A stretch of 64,000 bases of DNA from Rhizobium laguerreae. Its GTDB lineage: Bacteria; Pseudomonadota; Alphaproteobacteria; Rhizobiales; Rhizobiaceae. Position 1 is the stretch's first letter. Each line of letters starts with the position of its first letter. Shown here in pieces: positions 53,137 to 62,415 of this stretch. The notes beneath the pieces are model-generated. The model worked only from the letters and a program-made list of their open reading frames with translations. It was not told the DNA's origin and searched no databases. The stretch covers positions 1,430,972-1,494,971 of the forward strand of contig NZ_MRDM01000014.1 of assembly GCF_002008165.1 (NCBI RefSeq), written 5' to 3'. Made by a program: the position numbers and the translations under genes.

Positions 53137-54300
53137 CTACCAGTTCGTGACAGAACCGTCGCGGCGCTTCAGGTGAGGCGCTTCCCAGAAACGAAAGCTC
53201 TCCGCCTTGACCGCCTCTTCGTTGACCTCGACGCCGAGCCCCGGCAGATCGCTGACCGGATAGTCGGGTCCGTCGAGCCGTGGTTGCACGGGGAAGAAGT
53301 CGGAATTATCGAAGCCCAGCTTTGCTTCGGGAGCCCTGGTCTCGAGCCAAGCGAAATTCGGCACCGCGGCGGCGAGATGGATGGTCGCGGCCGTGCAGAC
53401 CGGGCCGAGGGGATTGTGCGGCATCAGGTCCACATAGTGCGCCTCGCTCCAACCGGCGACCTTCATCGCTTCGGTGAGCCCGCCAACATTGCAAACATCG
53501 AGCCGGTTGAACTGATGGATGCCACGCTCGATGTAGGGCAGGAATTGCCACTTGCTGGCAAATTCCTCGCCGATGGCGAACGGGATGTCGGTCATCGTGC
53601 GCAGAGATTCGTAGGCCTCGGGTGTCTCGTCCCGTATCGGCTCCTCGAGGAAATCAATCACGCCACGGCCGAGCTTGTTACAGAAGCTCGCTGCCTCTGC
53701 CACCGACAGCCGATGATGATAGTCTATGCCGAGGACGACGTCGTCGCCCAGCGCCTCGCGCGCCTTGTTCAGCATAGTTGCGGTAGCGCCGATCGACTCC
53801 CGCGGTTCAAAGATGTCCTTGCTGTTTTGCCCGACGGGGAAGAAGCGGATCGCCTTCCATCCTTGTGCGCGTAGTTCGCGGGCTCGTTCGATGGCAACAT
53901 CGCCCTCGGCCTCGTCGCCGGTCGAGGCGAAGGTAGGAATGCGGTCGCGCTGCTTACCGCCCAGCAGTTCGTAGGCCGGCACGCCCAGCGCCTTGCCCTT
54001 GATGTCGTGAAGCGCAATGTCGATGGCGGAAATCGCCGCCTGCAGAACGCGCCCGCCCTCGAAGTATTGGCTGCGATAAACTTCTTGCCAGATCCGACTA
54101 ATCTGCATCGGATCGCGGCCGATGAGAAACTCGCGATAGTGCTCGATCGCGCCGGCAACGGCCTTCTCGCGACCGCTCAAGCCGCTCTCGCCCCAGCCGA
54201 AGATGCCGTTGTCGGTCTCGACCTTGACCAGCATCTGGTTGCGCGTTCCCACCCATACTGGATAGGGCTTGATTGCCGTGATTTTAAGCTTCGTAGTCAT
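53137..54300 (-). CDS. Enolase-superfamily dehydratase (galactonate/mannonate dehydratase-like)
   Basis: A 387-residue enzyme with the MR-type layout. Barrel motifs visible: KAIRFFPV (near the second strand), LGIDYHHRLS with the D-x-H pair typical of galactonate and mannonate dehydratases, FLEEPI, AIGEEF, and MPHNPLGPV with the second-side His. It would convert an aldonate to a 2-keto-3-deoxy aldonate. It lies 32 bases after the ATPase gene and before the RraA-type gene. The sugar specificity cannot be assigned. Confidence 0.85.
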   Translation of the reverse strand: MTTKLKITAIKPYPVWVGTRNQMLVKVETDNGIFGWGESGLSGREKAVAGAIEHYREFLIGRDPMQISRIWQEVYRSQYFEGGRVLQAAISAIDIALHDIKGKALGVPAYELLGGKQRDRIPTFASTGDEAEGDVAIERARELRAQGWKAIRFFPVGQNSKDIFEPRESIGATATMLNKAREALGDDVVLGIDYHHRLSVAEAASFCNKLGRGVIDFLEEPIRDETPEAYESLRTMTDIPFAIGEEFASKWQFLPYIERGIHQFNRLDVCNVGGLTEAMKVAGWSEAHYVDLMPHNPLGPVCTAATIHLAAAVPNFAWLETRAPEAKLGFDNSDFFPVQPRLDGPDYPVSDLPGLGVEVNEEAVKAESFRFWEAPHLKRRDGSVTNW

Positions 54301-54332
54301 TCACGCCCTCGTTCGCACGCATCGGCTCTGTC

Positions 54333-55436
54333 TCAGTGGGCCTTGAGGGCCATTTCTGTTTCGCCGTCGAACAGATGCATCCGCTCCTGATCGAACTCGA
54401 GCCAAATCTGTTCGTCGGGCGCGACGGCAATGGTCGGCGGCACGCTGACGTTGACGATGGCGCCAGACAGAAACGCCTGAACGAAGGTGACGTCTCCGGT
54501 CGGCTCCACCGTGTAGGCCTTGGCAGGAATGCTGCCTGGCACCGCACTCTTGTGCAGCTTGATCGTCGAGTGACGTGCGCCGAGCACGACTTTCTTGGTT
54601 GTTGCCCTTGAGACCTTCTGAGCGTTTTCTGGCGAAAGCTGGAGGCGCCAGCCCTCCGCGCTGGTCAACACGGTGTTGCCGCTTGCCGTTGATGCCTCCA
54701 GCGGAACAAGGCTCATTGCCGGGCTGCCGACGAAGCTGGCGACGAACATGTTCACCGGATGGGCAAAGACCTGCGCCGGTGAATCGTATTGCTGCAGGTA
54801 GCCGCCGTTCATCACCGCCATCCTGTCGGCCATGGTTACCGCTTCGAGCTGGTCGTGCGTCACGTAGATGATCGTCGCCTTGAGGTCCTGGTGGAAACGC
54901 TTGATCTCCGACCGCATCTGCACGCGCAGCTTTGCATCGAGGTTGGAGAGTGGTTCATCCATCAGGAATACCGCCGGATCGCGAACGAGGGCACGGCCGA
55001 GCGCCACGCGCTGCTGTTGACCGCCGGAAAGTTCGCGCGGCTTGCGCTCGAGCAACTGCGTCATGTCGAGCACGCGCGCTGCTTCCTTGACCTTCTTGTC
55101 GATCTCGTCCCTTGGCAGTTTGCGCATCTGCAGCGGGAAAGCCAGATTTTTATAGACAGATTTCTGCGGATAGAGCGCGTAGTTCTGGAACACCATTGCG
55201 ATGTCGCGGTCCTTGGGGTCGAGGTCGTTGACCACCCGGTCGCCGATGACGATGTCGCCAGATGTGATGGGGATGAGCCCCGCCACAAGATTGAGCGTGG
55301 TTGTCTTGCCGCAGCCTGAAGGACCGACGAGCGCAACAAATTCGCCGTCGTTGACCGTCAGCGAAACATCGTTGACAGCTTTGAAGCTGCCATAGGTCTT
55401 GACAAGATCTTTGAGGACCACGTGGGCCACCGGCAA
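54333..55436 (-). CDS. ABC sugar transporter, ATPase (UgpC/MalK type)
   Basis: A 367-residue ATPase with Walker A GPSGCGKTTTLN, signature LSGGQQQRVALGRAL, Walker B FLMDEPLSNLDAKL, and switch VTHDQ, followed by the regulatory domain. It belongs with the permeases at 55441 and 56325 and the binding protein at 57357, forming a complete CUT1-type importer whose genes share one strand and are closely spaced. Confidence 0.92.
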   Translation of the reverse strand: MPVAHVVLKDLVKTYGSFKAVNDVSLTVNDGEFVALVGPSGCGKTTTLNLVAGLIPITSGDIVIGDRVVNDLDPKDRDIAMVFQNYALYPQKSVYKNLAFPLQMRKLPRDEIDKKVKEAARVLDMTQLLERKPRELSGGQQQRVALGRALVRDPAVFLMDEPLSNLDAKLRVQMRSEIKRFHQDLKATIIYVTHDQLEAVTMADRMAVMNGGYLQQYDSPAQVFAHPVNMFVASFVGSPAMSLVPLEASTASGNTVLTSAEGWRLQLSPENAQKVSRATTKKVVLGARHSTIKLHKSAVPGSIPAKAYTVEPTGDVTFVQAFLSGAIVNVSVPPTIAVAPDEQIWLEFDQERMHLFDGETEMALKAH

Positions 55437-55440
55437 CTCC

Positions 55441-56328
55441 CTAGTGCTTGACTGCGCCCTCTGTGAGGGCGCGTACGAAGTATCGTTGCAGGACGAGGAA
55501 CAGGACCACGACAGGCACGCTCATCATAAAGCTGGCCGCCATCAGGCCGGGAAAGTCCGTCGTATTTTCTGAGAAGAAGCGCTGAATGCCGACCGGCAGT
55601 GTCAGCTGCTCGTTCTTGGAGAGGAAGGTGTAGGCGTAGATGTACTCGTTCCACGCGCCGATGAAGGAATAGATCGCCGTGGCAATGATTCCTGGCGCCG
55701 AGAGCGGCATCACGATCAGGACAAAGGCCTGGAACCGCGTTGCCCCATCGATGCGCGCCGCCTGCTCGAGTTGCACCGGGATGTTGTCGTAGAAGCCCTT
55801 GAGGAGCCAGATTGCCAGCGGCAGTCCGAATGTGAGGTAAGTGAGGATGAGCGAGCTATGCGTGTTCACCAGCCCGATTGCGCGCATCAGGATGAAGAGC
55901 GGCACGAGAAAGATCACCGCCGGGAACATGTTGCGAAGCAAGACGGCGAAGAACAGAAAGTTCCGGCCTGGGAAGGTGAAGCGCGAAAACGCGTAGGCCG
56001 CAGGAACCGCCACGATCACCGAAAGGATGGTCGTGGCAGTGGAGACGAAAAGGCTGTTCCAGAAGAAACGAAGGAAGTCCTGACCGACGCTGTTTTGCGG
56101 ATCGAGCAGCTTCTGGTAGCTGGCAAGAGTAGGTTGGTCCGGCCACCATTGCGGCGGGAATTGCATGGCCGCGAAGCCGGACTTGATCGAGGTGATCAGC
56201 ATCCAAATCATCGGTAATGCGGTGTAAAGCAGCATGAACACAAGGAAGATGCGTCCGCCCCACCGCCATCCATCGACGCGCATACGGCGACGCGCCTGGC
56301 CTTGAGCAGTCTCGACAATCGTGCTCAT
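55441..56328 (-). CDS. ABC sugar transporter, permease (MalG type)
   Basis: A 295-residue permease with six membrane spans. The start at 56328 overlaps the stop of the upstream permease (ATGA); longer in-frame extensions are antisense to that gene and are rejected. The EAA loop is QLEQAARIDGATRFQAFVLI. It forms the pore with the product at 56325 and lies four bases before the ATPase gene. Confidence 0.9.
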   Translation of the reverse strand: MSTIVETAQGQARRRMRVDGWRWGGRIFLVFMLLYTALPMIWMLITSIKSGFAAMQFPPQWWPDQPTLASYQKLLDPQNSVGQDFLRFFWNSLFVSTATTILSVIVAVPAAYAFSRFTFPGRNFLFFAVLLRNMFPAVIFLVPLFILMRAIGLVNTHSSLILTYLTFGLPLAIWLLKGFYDNIPVQLEQAARIDGATRFQAFVLIVMPLSAPGIIATAIYSFIGAWNEYIYAYTFLSKNEQLTLPVGIQRFFSENTTDFPGLMAASFMMSVPVVVLFLVLQRYFVRALTEGAVKH

Positions 56329-57284
56329 TCGCTCCCGTCTTTCTGGTCGTTGCCGCTCAGCGCACGAACGTAGAAGTAGCCGAGCGACATCAGGATCAGG
56401 AACAGCAGCACCGAATAGGCCGATGCCACCCCCCAGCGCTGGCGGCCGAAGGCGAGTTCGTAAATGTGAGTGATCCAGATATGCGATGCATTCGACGGCC
56501 CGCCGCCGGTCATGATCCAGGGGATGATGAAAGAATTGAAGTTGGCTACTGCCAGCAGAAGGATCGTCACCGTCGAGACGTTTCTCAAGTGCGGAAAGGT
56601 GACGTGCCAGAACCGCTGCCATGCATTGGCTCCGTCGACTTTTGCGGCGCGCAGCAATTGGTCGGGAACCGTTTGCAGGCCAGCCATCATCATGATCATG
56701 GCGAACGGAAATTCTCGCCAGATATTCACGACGATCAGCGAGGGTAACACCGTACTGACGCTGTCGATGAAATTCGGCGGCCGGTCGCTCAATCCCAGGC
56801 CAACCAGCACTGAGCCAATGATCCCAAAGTCCGAATGGTAGATCCATTTCCAGATATATGACGCGGCAACCGCGCTGATGACCCAGGGAATGATCAGGAT
56901 GGCGCGCAGGATGGCGCGGCCGGCGAAGTCACGATGAAGTGCGAGGGCGCAAGCGAACCCCAGGACAAATGCGATGAAAGTCGATCCCGCTGTCCAGATA
57001 AGAGTGTTCGAGGTAACCGTCCAGAACACCGGGCTTTTGAGGATGGCGGTGTAGTTGTCGAGGCCAACGAAAATCTTGTCCCGAAGCTGCAGACCAGGCG
57101 GTGTGTTGAAGAACGACAGCTCGATCGTGTAATAGATGGGGTAGGCTATGACGATGAGCATCACGGCGATCGCAGGAAGCACGTACGCGTAGTCAGCGCG
57201 ATGCTCCCAGACCTTTCGCAGCACTCCGGACCTATGAGGTCGTAGTCGTCGGGAAACCTCGGCCTTCCCAGTCAAGATCGTCAC
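56325..57284 (-). CDS. ABC sugar transporter, permease (MalF type)
   Basis: A 319-residue permease with six predicted spans; the first is YVLPAIAVMLIVIAYPIYYT. The EAA loop reads QLLRAAKVDGANAWQRFWHV. It starts 72 bases after the binding-protein gene on the same strand and overlaps its partner by four bases. Normal family length and intact motifs indicate a working importer. Confidence 0.9.
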   Translation of the reverse strand: MTILTGKAEVSRRLRPHRSGVLRKVWEHRADYAYVLPAIAVMLIVIAYPIYYTIELSFFNTPPGLQLRDKIFVGLDNYTAILKSPVFWTVTSNTLIWTAGSTFIAFVLGFACALALHRDFAGRAILRAILIIPWVISAVAASYIWKWIYHSDFGIIGSVLVGLGLSDRPPNFIDSVSTVLPSLIVVNIWREFPFAMIMMMAGLQTVPDQLLRAAKVDGANAWQRFWHVTFPHLRNVSTVTILLLAVANFNSFIIPWIMTGGGPSNASHIWITHIYELAFGRQRWGVASAYSVLLFLILMSLGYFYVRALSGNDQKDGSE

Positions 57285-57356
57285 CGTGCAGAGCCCTCAT
57301 CCTTGGGAACAAAACCGGCTGCGACCGATGTGCAGCCGGTCAACGTTGGACTTGGA

Positions 57357-58835
57357 CTAGAGCCCACCGTCCATCAGGTCTTTGACCTTCTTGGCTGCGT
57401 CATCTGCTGCCTGGTCGACGGTCATGGCCCCAGTCAGAGCATTCTGGAGCATGTCCGGGACGATGATGTTCATGATCTCGGGGGACTGTGGCAGTGCCGG
57501 GAACGGGATGCCGTAAGGCAGCATCGAGGTCGTGACATCAAGAAACTTGATGCTGTCCAGGCGTTCCTTCATCCATTTTGTCTTGAAGCCGTTGAGGTTT
57601 CCCGGGTTCGAGCCGGCATAAGCCATCTTCAGTGACCATTCGGGGCTTGTCCACATGCAGATGATAGCTTTTGCCGCCGGCTCGTCTACCTTGCCGCCTT
57701 CGACATATTCGGGCTTCAGGATGTGAATGTTGGAGCCGCCAAACACGACGGCACGCTTGCCGTCGGGGCCAGTCGGAATTAGGCCATAGCGCATGTTGTC
57801 GATCACGGTCTGCGCCTTGTCCTTGTCGGTGGCCGTCGCCTTTTTCTGCAGGTCGAGCATGACGTTGTAGTCGGACGGGTGCGAGATCATCATGCCGAGC
57901 TGGCCAGCGAGGAAGAGGGGCTGGTTGTCGGCCTGCTGGTTGGTGAGCGCCGAAACCGGAACCGACTTGTCGCGAACATACATATCGTAGGAGGCTTGCA
58001 ATGCCGCTTTGCTCTGCGGGCTATCGAGCTCGACCTTCTTATAGGTCGGGTCGGCGGTGGCCTCGTCGAAGACGCCGCCGCCATAGGCCCACAGCTGCGG
58101 CATGAAGCGGTACGGCGTATTGCCGGCATTCTTGCGAGCCACGAGCCCGTAACCGGCAATGCCGAGCTTGTCGTGGATCTGCTTGGAATACTTGACGACG
58201 TCGTCCCAGGTTGCGGGAGCCTTGTCCGGATCGAGGCCTGCACGCTTGAAGATGTCGGCGTTCCAGATGAACGCCATCGTCTCGTTGTTGGTTGGAATGC
58301 CGTAGGTGACGTCCTCCCAGGTTACAGCCTTCATTGCGCCGGGCCAGAAATCCTCGGTCGAATACCCTACATCCTCAGGTTTGAGCGGCTCCAAATATCC
58401 CTTTGAGGCGAACTCGGTGCCGCCCAGGATTTGCAGGCGGACCGCCATGGGCGCTGCATTGCCCAAGAGCGCGGTCCGGAACTTGTCCAAGAGGTCGTTA
58501 TAGGTGAGGGCTTGTTCCTCAAGCTGGATGTTTGGATAGGTTTTGCGGAAGGTCTCGAAGAACTCCTTGTAATACTGGCGCAGGAGGTCGGGGTCGCCCT
58601 CGAACACGCCCTGATACCAGAAAGTCAGCCGCCCCTTGTAGTCGAGAGGGGTGACCTTGCCGCAATCAGCTGCCGTGTCAAAATTCTGTGTGCCGGCAAT
58701 GGAGCGCACATATTGCGGCGACCACTTGCTCAAGTCGACCGGCGCGCCGAGCGCCGACGCCGACATCAGTGATACCATCAAAGCAGTCGAGACAGTGCCG
58801 CGCAGGACGGCGCCGCCGAGTGAAATCCTCGTCAT
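57357..58835 (-). CDS. ABC sugar transporter, large periplasmic binding protein
   Basis: A 492-residue family 1 solute-binding protein, clearly longer than the usual 410-430. The ATG at 58835 has GGAGG upstream and gives a signal peptide (LRGTVSTALMVSLMSASALG). Typical motifs are RLTFWYQGVFEGDPDLLRQY and YGIPTNNETMAFIWNADIFK. The extra length lies in the central part (TGPDGKRAVVFGGSNIHILK). Large members often bind oligosaccharides or uronate oligomers, but the ligand here is unknown. It is the first gene of the leftward operon and diverges from a GntR gene. Confidence 0.88.
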   Translation of the reverse strand: MTRISLGGAVLRGTVSTALMVSLMSASALGAPVDLSKWSPQYVRSIAGTQNFDTAADCGKVTPLDYKGRLTFWYQGVFEGDPDLLRQYYKEFFETFRKTYPNIQLEEQALTYNDLLDKFRTALLGNAAPMAVRLQILGGTEFASKGYLEPLKPEDVGYSTEDFWPGAMKAVTWEDVTYGIPTNNETMAFIWNADIFKRAGLDPDKAPATWDDVVKYSKQIHDKLGIAGYGLVARKNAGNTPYRFMPQLWAYGGGVFDEATADPTYKKVELDSPQSKAALQASYDMYVRDKSVPVSALTNQQADNQPLFLAGQLGMMISHPSDYNVMLDLQKKATATDKDKAQTVIDNMRYGLIPTGPDGKRAVVFGGSNIHILKPEYVEGGKVDEPAAKAIICMWTSPEWSLKMAYAGSNPGNLNGFKTKWMKERLDSIKFLDVTTSMLPYGIPFPALPQSPEIMNIIVPDMLQNALTGAMTVDQAADDAAKKVKDLMDGGL

Positions 58836-59019
58836 AGGGTATCCTCCAGGTTCTCCTATGCCGCTCTGCGTCGAAGCGAGCGGTCTTTGTTCCCCGGCCG
58901 CGGGACTCTCCACCCAATGTATCCCTTTGGCCTAATCATACGTTTTCAGATTGTAGATTGTCTGTCAATTGAATAAATCGTACATTGTTTACAGAAGGCT
59001 GGCGTGATATCCGAGCAAT
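58836..59019. promoter_or_regulatory. Divergent promoter region with near-palindromic operator
   Basis: Between the binding protein and gntR starts lies an AT-rich 90-base part containing ATTGTCTGTCAAT (58957-58969), which equals its own reverse complement at all but two paired positions. Nearby are TTGTAGATTG and GTACATTGTTTAC. Such a site would suit the GntR regulator next door and allow it to control both directions. Confidence 0.45.
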
Positions 59020-59754
59020 GTGTGTATTGATTTGGGGACAGCCTTGGCCGAAACAAGCGATTTTAAAGCAAAGCCACCCGAAGGCATCGACGCTATCGGG
59101 GCCTCCAGCGAGGGCGCCTCGCTTTATCAACTGATCAGGGACGACATCATCGAAGGGCGGCTCGCTGCCAACGAGCGGCTTGTAGTCACCGATCTCGCCC
59201 GGCGCCACGGCACCTCGACCAACCCCGTGCGCGAGGCTTTGCAACTGTTGCGCGGGGAGGGCTTTGTCACCCTCATTCCCAACCGCGGAGCGCGCGTCCG
59301 GCCCATAGATCAGGATTTTGTTCGGGACATCTACGAGATAGGAGTCTTGATCGAGCCGGCACTAACGCGATGGTTCGTGAACATGGCCACCGTCGAGGAC
59401 ATTGCTGAACTCGAACGCATCCAAGGCCTCATTGAAGAGAACAACTTCGCCGACACGTTAAGGCACAGCGAGCTGGACACCGCCTTTCACACCGTAATGT
59501 ACCAAAAGCACTACAACCGCCATGCCGCCGAGCTTTGGTGGAAGCATCGCGAAGTGCTTCGAGCCGTGAGCCGGCGTTTCAACTTCACGCTCGCCCGGCG
59601 TGCCGCGATCCTTAGCGAGCATCGCGAGCTCATCGCGCACGTAAAAGCGGGAAATGCGAACGAGGCAGGCGAACTCATTGCACGCCATGTCGAGGGCTCC
59701 GGCCGGCACATCCTCGAACACATGCGCGCGCGTAACGCCGCTCGGGCAGGATAG
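59020..59754 (+). CDS. GntR-family (FCD) transcriptional regulator
   Basis: A 244-residue regulator. The winged helix is LVVTDLARRHGTSTNPVREA followed by LQLLRGEGFVTLIPNRGARV, and the FCD effector domain has SELDTAFHTVMYQ and SEHRELIAHVKAG, giving the His residues of its metal site. The ATG at 59020 has no clear ribosome-binding site; the TTG at 59044 has GGGGA six bases upstream and would give 236 residues. It leads three tandem enolase-family genes and diverges from the transporter, so it probably controls both. Confidence 0.87.
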   Translation: MCIDLGTALAETSDFKAKPPEGIDAIGASSEGASLYQLIRDDIIEGRLAANERLVVTDLARRHGTSTNPVREALQLLRGEGFVTLIPNRGARVRPIDQDFVRDIYEIGVLIEPALTRWFVNMATVEDIAELERIQGLIEENNFADTLRHSELDTAFHTVMYQKHYNRHAAELWWKHREVLRAVSRRFNFTLARRAAILSEHRELIAHVKAGNANEAGELIARHVEGSGRHILEHMRARNAARAG

Positions 59755-59807
59755 AATACATAGCCTGGATTATCGCTATCCCGAACATTTCAGTAAAGGC
59801 AGTTGAG

Positions 59808-60974
59808 ATGAAAATCACCAGCGTTCGGCCGTGGCTCATCAAGTCCGATGCTTCTTATTGGGGAGAGTTTCTGTTCGTCGAAGTAACGACCGATGAGGGG
59901 GTGAGCGGCTGGGGAGAGATCACCACCACGACGAGGCTCGCCAATCGCGCCCTCTGCACGATCCTGAGGCAGATCGGTGCCGCTGTGACAGGCGAGGACC
60001 CGGCGCGTATCGAATATCTGTGGCACAAGATATTCCGCAGCTTCACCTACATGGGCAGTCGCGGCGCCGCGGTCGAATGCGTGAGCGCCATTGACATAGC
60101 TCTCTGGGATATCCAAGGCAAAGTCTTGGGTAAGCCGATTTACGAGCTGTTGGGCGGGCCGGTACGCGATGAAATTGCTCTCTACACCCACCCCAACCAG
60201 GCTAAATTTACCAGCAATGAGGCTGTTGTCCGCGAAATTCGAGACATCGTCGAGTCCGGCCACACTGCGCTCAAGTTCGATCCTTTCCCCCAACAAGGCC
60301 GCACCGCCGACGGACAGCCTCGCGAACAGCGGGACGGCTACCTCGATGGCAGCATGACCCGCAAGGATGAGCGCGAAGCCGCCGAACTCACGGCTCTGAT
60401 CCGCGAAACGGCGGGCTCTGATGTCGACATCCTCATCGATGCGCATGGCCGCTTCGACGTTCCCACCGCCATTCGCCTTTGTCGGAGCCTTGAGGAAGCC
60501 GGTCAGATCGACTGGTTCGAGGAGCCCTGCCCACCGGAGAGCCTCAATGCGCTTAGACAGGTCCGTGAGAAGGTCAGCGCCGCTATCTCGTGGGGCGAGC
60601 GCGGCCATACGAAATGGGATTTCGTGGCGGTGCTCGAAAACAGACTGGCTGATTACATTATGCCTGATGTCACATGGACCGGCGGCATTACCGAACTCAA
60701 GAAGATTTCTGCCCTATGCGAAGCCTACTACATTCCCGTCTCGCCGCATGACGCGGCAGGGCCGATCAACGTGGTTGCGGGAGCGCAGGTGATGATGACC
60801 GTTCCCAATTTCTACAAACTCGAAACGTCGGAGTGGAACCTGGGCAAATACGATCACCTCATCGACAGGCCACTCGATGTCTCGAACGGCAGCCTCAAGC
60901 TTACGCCCAAGCCTGGTCTCGGCGTTGAAATGAACCGCGACTACCTTCAAAGCCACGAGATAGAGCTGGACTAG
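59808..60974 (+). CDS. Enolase-superfamily dehydratase (galactonate dehydratase-like)
   Basis: A 388-residue enzyme. Barrel motifs: ALKFDPFP (with the first Lys), ILIDAHGRFD (Asp ligand and His two residues later), WFEEPCPPES, SWGERGHT and SPHDAAGPIN. The KFDPF and DAHGR combination is that of D-galactonate dehydratase and related aldonate dehydratases. It is the first of three tandem family members after gntR. The family group is clear; the sugar is not. Confidence 0.87.
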   Translation: MKITSVRPWLIKSDASYWGEFLFVEVTTDEGVSGWGEITTTTRLANRALCTILRQIGAAVTGEDPARIEYLWHKIFRSFTYMGSRGAAVECVSAIDIALWDIQGKVLGKPIYELLGGPVRDEIALYTHPNQAKFTSNEAVVREIRDIVESGHTALKFDPFPQQGRTADGQPREQRDGYLDGSMTRKDEREAAELTALIRETAGSDVDILIDAHGRFDVPTAIRLCRSLEEAGQIDWFEEPCPPESLNALRQVREKVSAAISWGERGHTKWDFVAVLENRLADYIMPDVTWTGGITELKKISALCEAYYIPVSPHDAAGPINVVAGAQVMMTVPNFYKLETSEWNLGKYDHLIDRPLDVSNGSLKLTPKPGLGVEMNRDYLQSHEIELD

Positions 60975-61036
60975 CAACCCCTACACCGCCCCAGCGTGGG
61001 CGGCGGCAGCCCCGCGGACTAAAACGAGGATAAACC

Positions 61037-62398
61037 ATGCTAGAGGCAGATGGAGCCGACGAGGCGCTCAATCGTGTGAACACGCATTCCAAGCCGTCCG
61101 ACCTTCGCATCACCGACTTGCGGGTAGCCGAAATCACCGGCGCTCCGTTCGCCTCAGTGCTGCTTAAGATTTACACCAATCAGGGCATCGTCGGGCTTGG
61201 CGAGGTGCGCGACGGTGCCAGCGCCACCTACGCGCTGATGCTGAAGAGCCGGCTACTTGGCGAGAACCCTTGCAATATCGATCGACTGTTTCGCCGGATC
61301 AAGCAATTCGGCGGGCACGGCCGGCAAGGCGGCGGCGTATCGGCGGTGGAAATCGCGTTGTGGGATCTTGCCGGCAAGGCCTATGGCGTCCCCGTCTACC
61401 AGATGCTCGGCGGCCGTTTTCGGGAGAAAGTGCGGGTCTATTGCGATACCGACGCCACCGTGCCGAGTGGCACCGAAACCGGCAAGCGCCTCAAGCAGCG
61501 CATGGAGCTCGGCTTCACCTTCCTCAAGATGGATCTGGGGCTGATGCAGATCGCGGATGTGCCCGGGGCGGTCGTGTCTCCTGCCGGCTCACTTGAAGGC
61601 TACCGGGACCACCCCGGCCGCGGTCCGCTGAAGACCATTGAAGAGCGGCGCGTGTGCAACGCTGCATACGATTTGCATAACGTCCCACACCCATTTACCG
61701 GCCTCCACTTTTCCGACAAGGGCCTCGACTTCCTTGAGCAATACATTGCCGAGGTTCGCGAGGTCATCGGCATGGATGTGCCGCTCGCAATCGACCATAT
61801 CGGCCATATCTCGATGCAGAGCGGCATCCGCCTTGCCAGGCGAATTGAAAAATACGTGCCAGCCTGGCTCGAGGATGTGATCCCGTGGCAGTATACCGAT
61901 CAATACCGACAACTGCAGGACGCCACCACAGTGCCGATCTGCACTGGCGAGGACATATACCTCAAGGAAGGCTTCGAGCCTCTGCTCAAGAGCGGCGGCG
62001 TCTCCGTTATCCACCCGGACCTGCTCACCAGCGGGGGCATCCTCGAGACCAAGAAGATCGGCGACATGGCACAGGACCGGGGTGTCGCCATGGTCATCCA
62101 CATGGCAGAAAGTCCGATCGCAGCAATGGCCGCGGCACATGTCGCGACCGCGACTGAAAACTTCATGGCGCTCGAATACCACTCTGTCGATGTCGACTGG
62201 TGGGACGATATCGTCACCGGCCTTCCCAAGCCACTGGTGAAGAACGGCTTTGTCACTGTTCCAGACAAGCCGGGCCTGGGGATTGATGACGTCGTCGACG
62301 AGGTGATCTCGCAGCATCTGCAGCCGGGTGTCACCGGCATCTGGCTGCCTACGGATCACTGGGACGATGAGTATTCCTGGGACCGCACCTGGAGCTGA
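61037..62398 (+). CDS. Enolase-superfamily enzyme of unusual type, 453 residues
   Basis: Longer than its neighbours because of an N-terminal leader and an insert after the KMD strand (FLKMDLGLMQ). Metal-site motifs are AIDHIGHIS, AWLEDVIPW and CTGEDIYL, then VIHPDLLTSGG. The position normally occupied by the PHN/PHD catalytic segment reads VIHMAESPIAA, so chemistry at that side may differ. It resembles the following gene in the WLED and TGE motifs. The start at 61037 is preceded by ACGAGGATAAACC. Confidence 0.82.
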   Translation: MLEADGADEALNRVNTHSKPSDLRITDLRVAEITGAPFASVLLKIYTNQGIVGLGEVRDGASATYALMLKSRLLGENPCNIDRLFRRIKQFGGHGRQGGGVSAVEIALWDLAGKAYGVPVYQMLGGRFREKVRVYCDTDATVPSGTETGKRLKQRMELGFTFLKMDLGLMQIADVPGAVVSPAGSLEGYRDHPGRGPLKTIEERRVCNAAYDLHNVPHPFTGLHFSDKGLDFLEQYIAEVREVIGMDVPLAIDHIGHISMQSGIRLARRIEKYVPAWLEDVIPWQYTDQYRQLQDATTVPICTGEDIYLKEGFEPLLKSGGVSVIHPDLLTSGGILETKKIGDMAQDRGVAMVIHMAESPIAAMAAAHVATATENFMALEYHSVDVDWWDDIVTGLPKPLVKNGFVTVPDKPGLGIDDVVDEVISQHLQPGVTGIWLPTDHWDDEYSWDRTWS

Positions 62399-62415
62399 GG
62401 CGAAAAGGAACAAAG

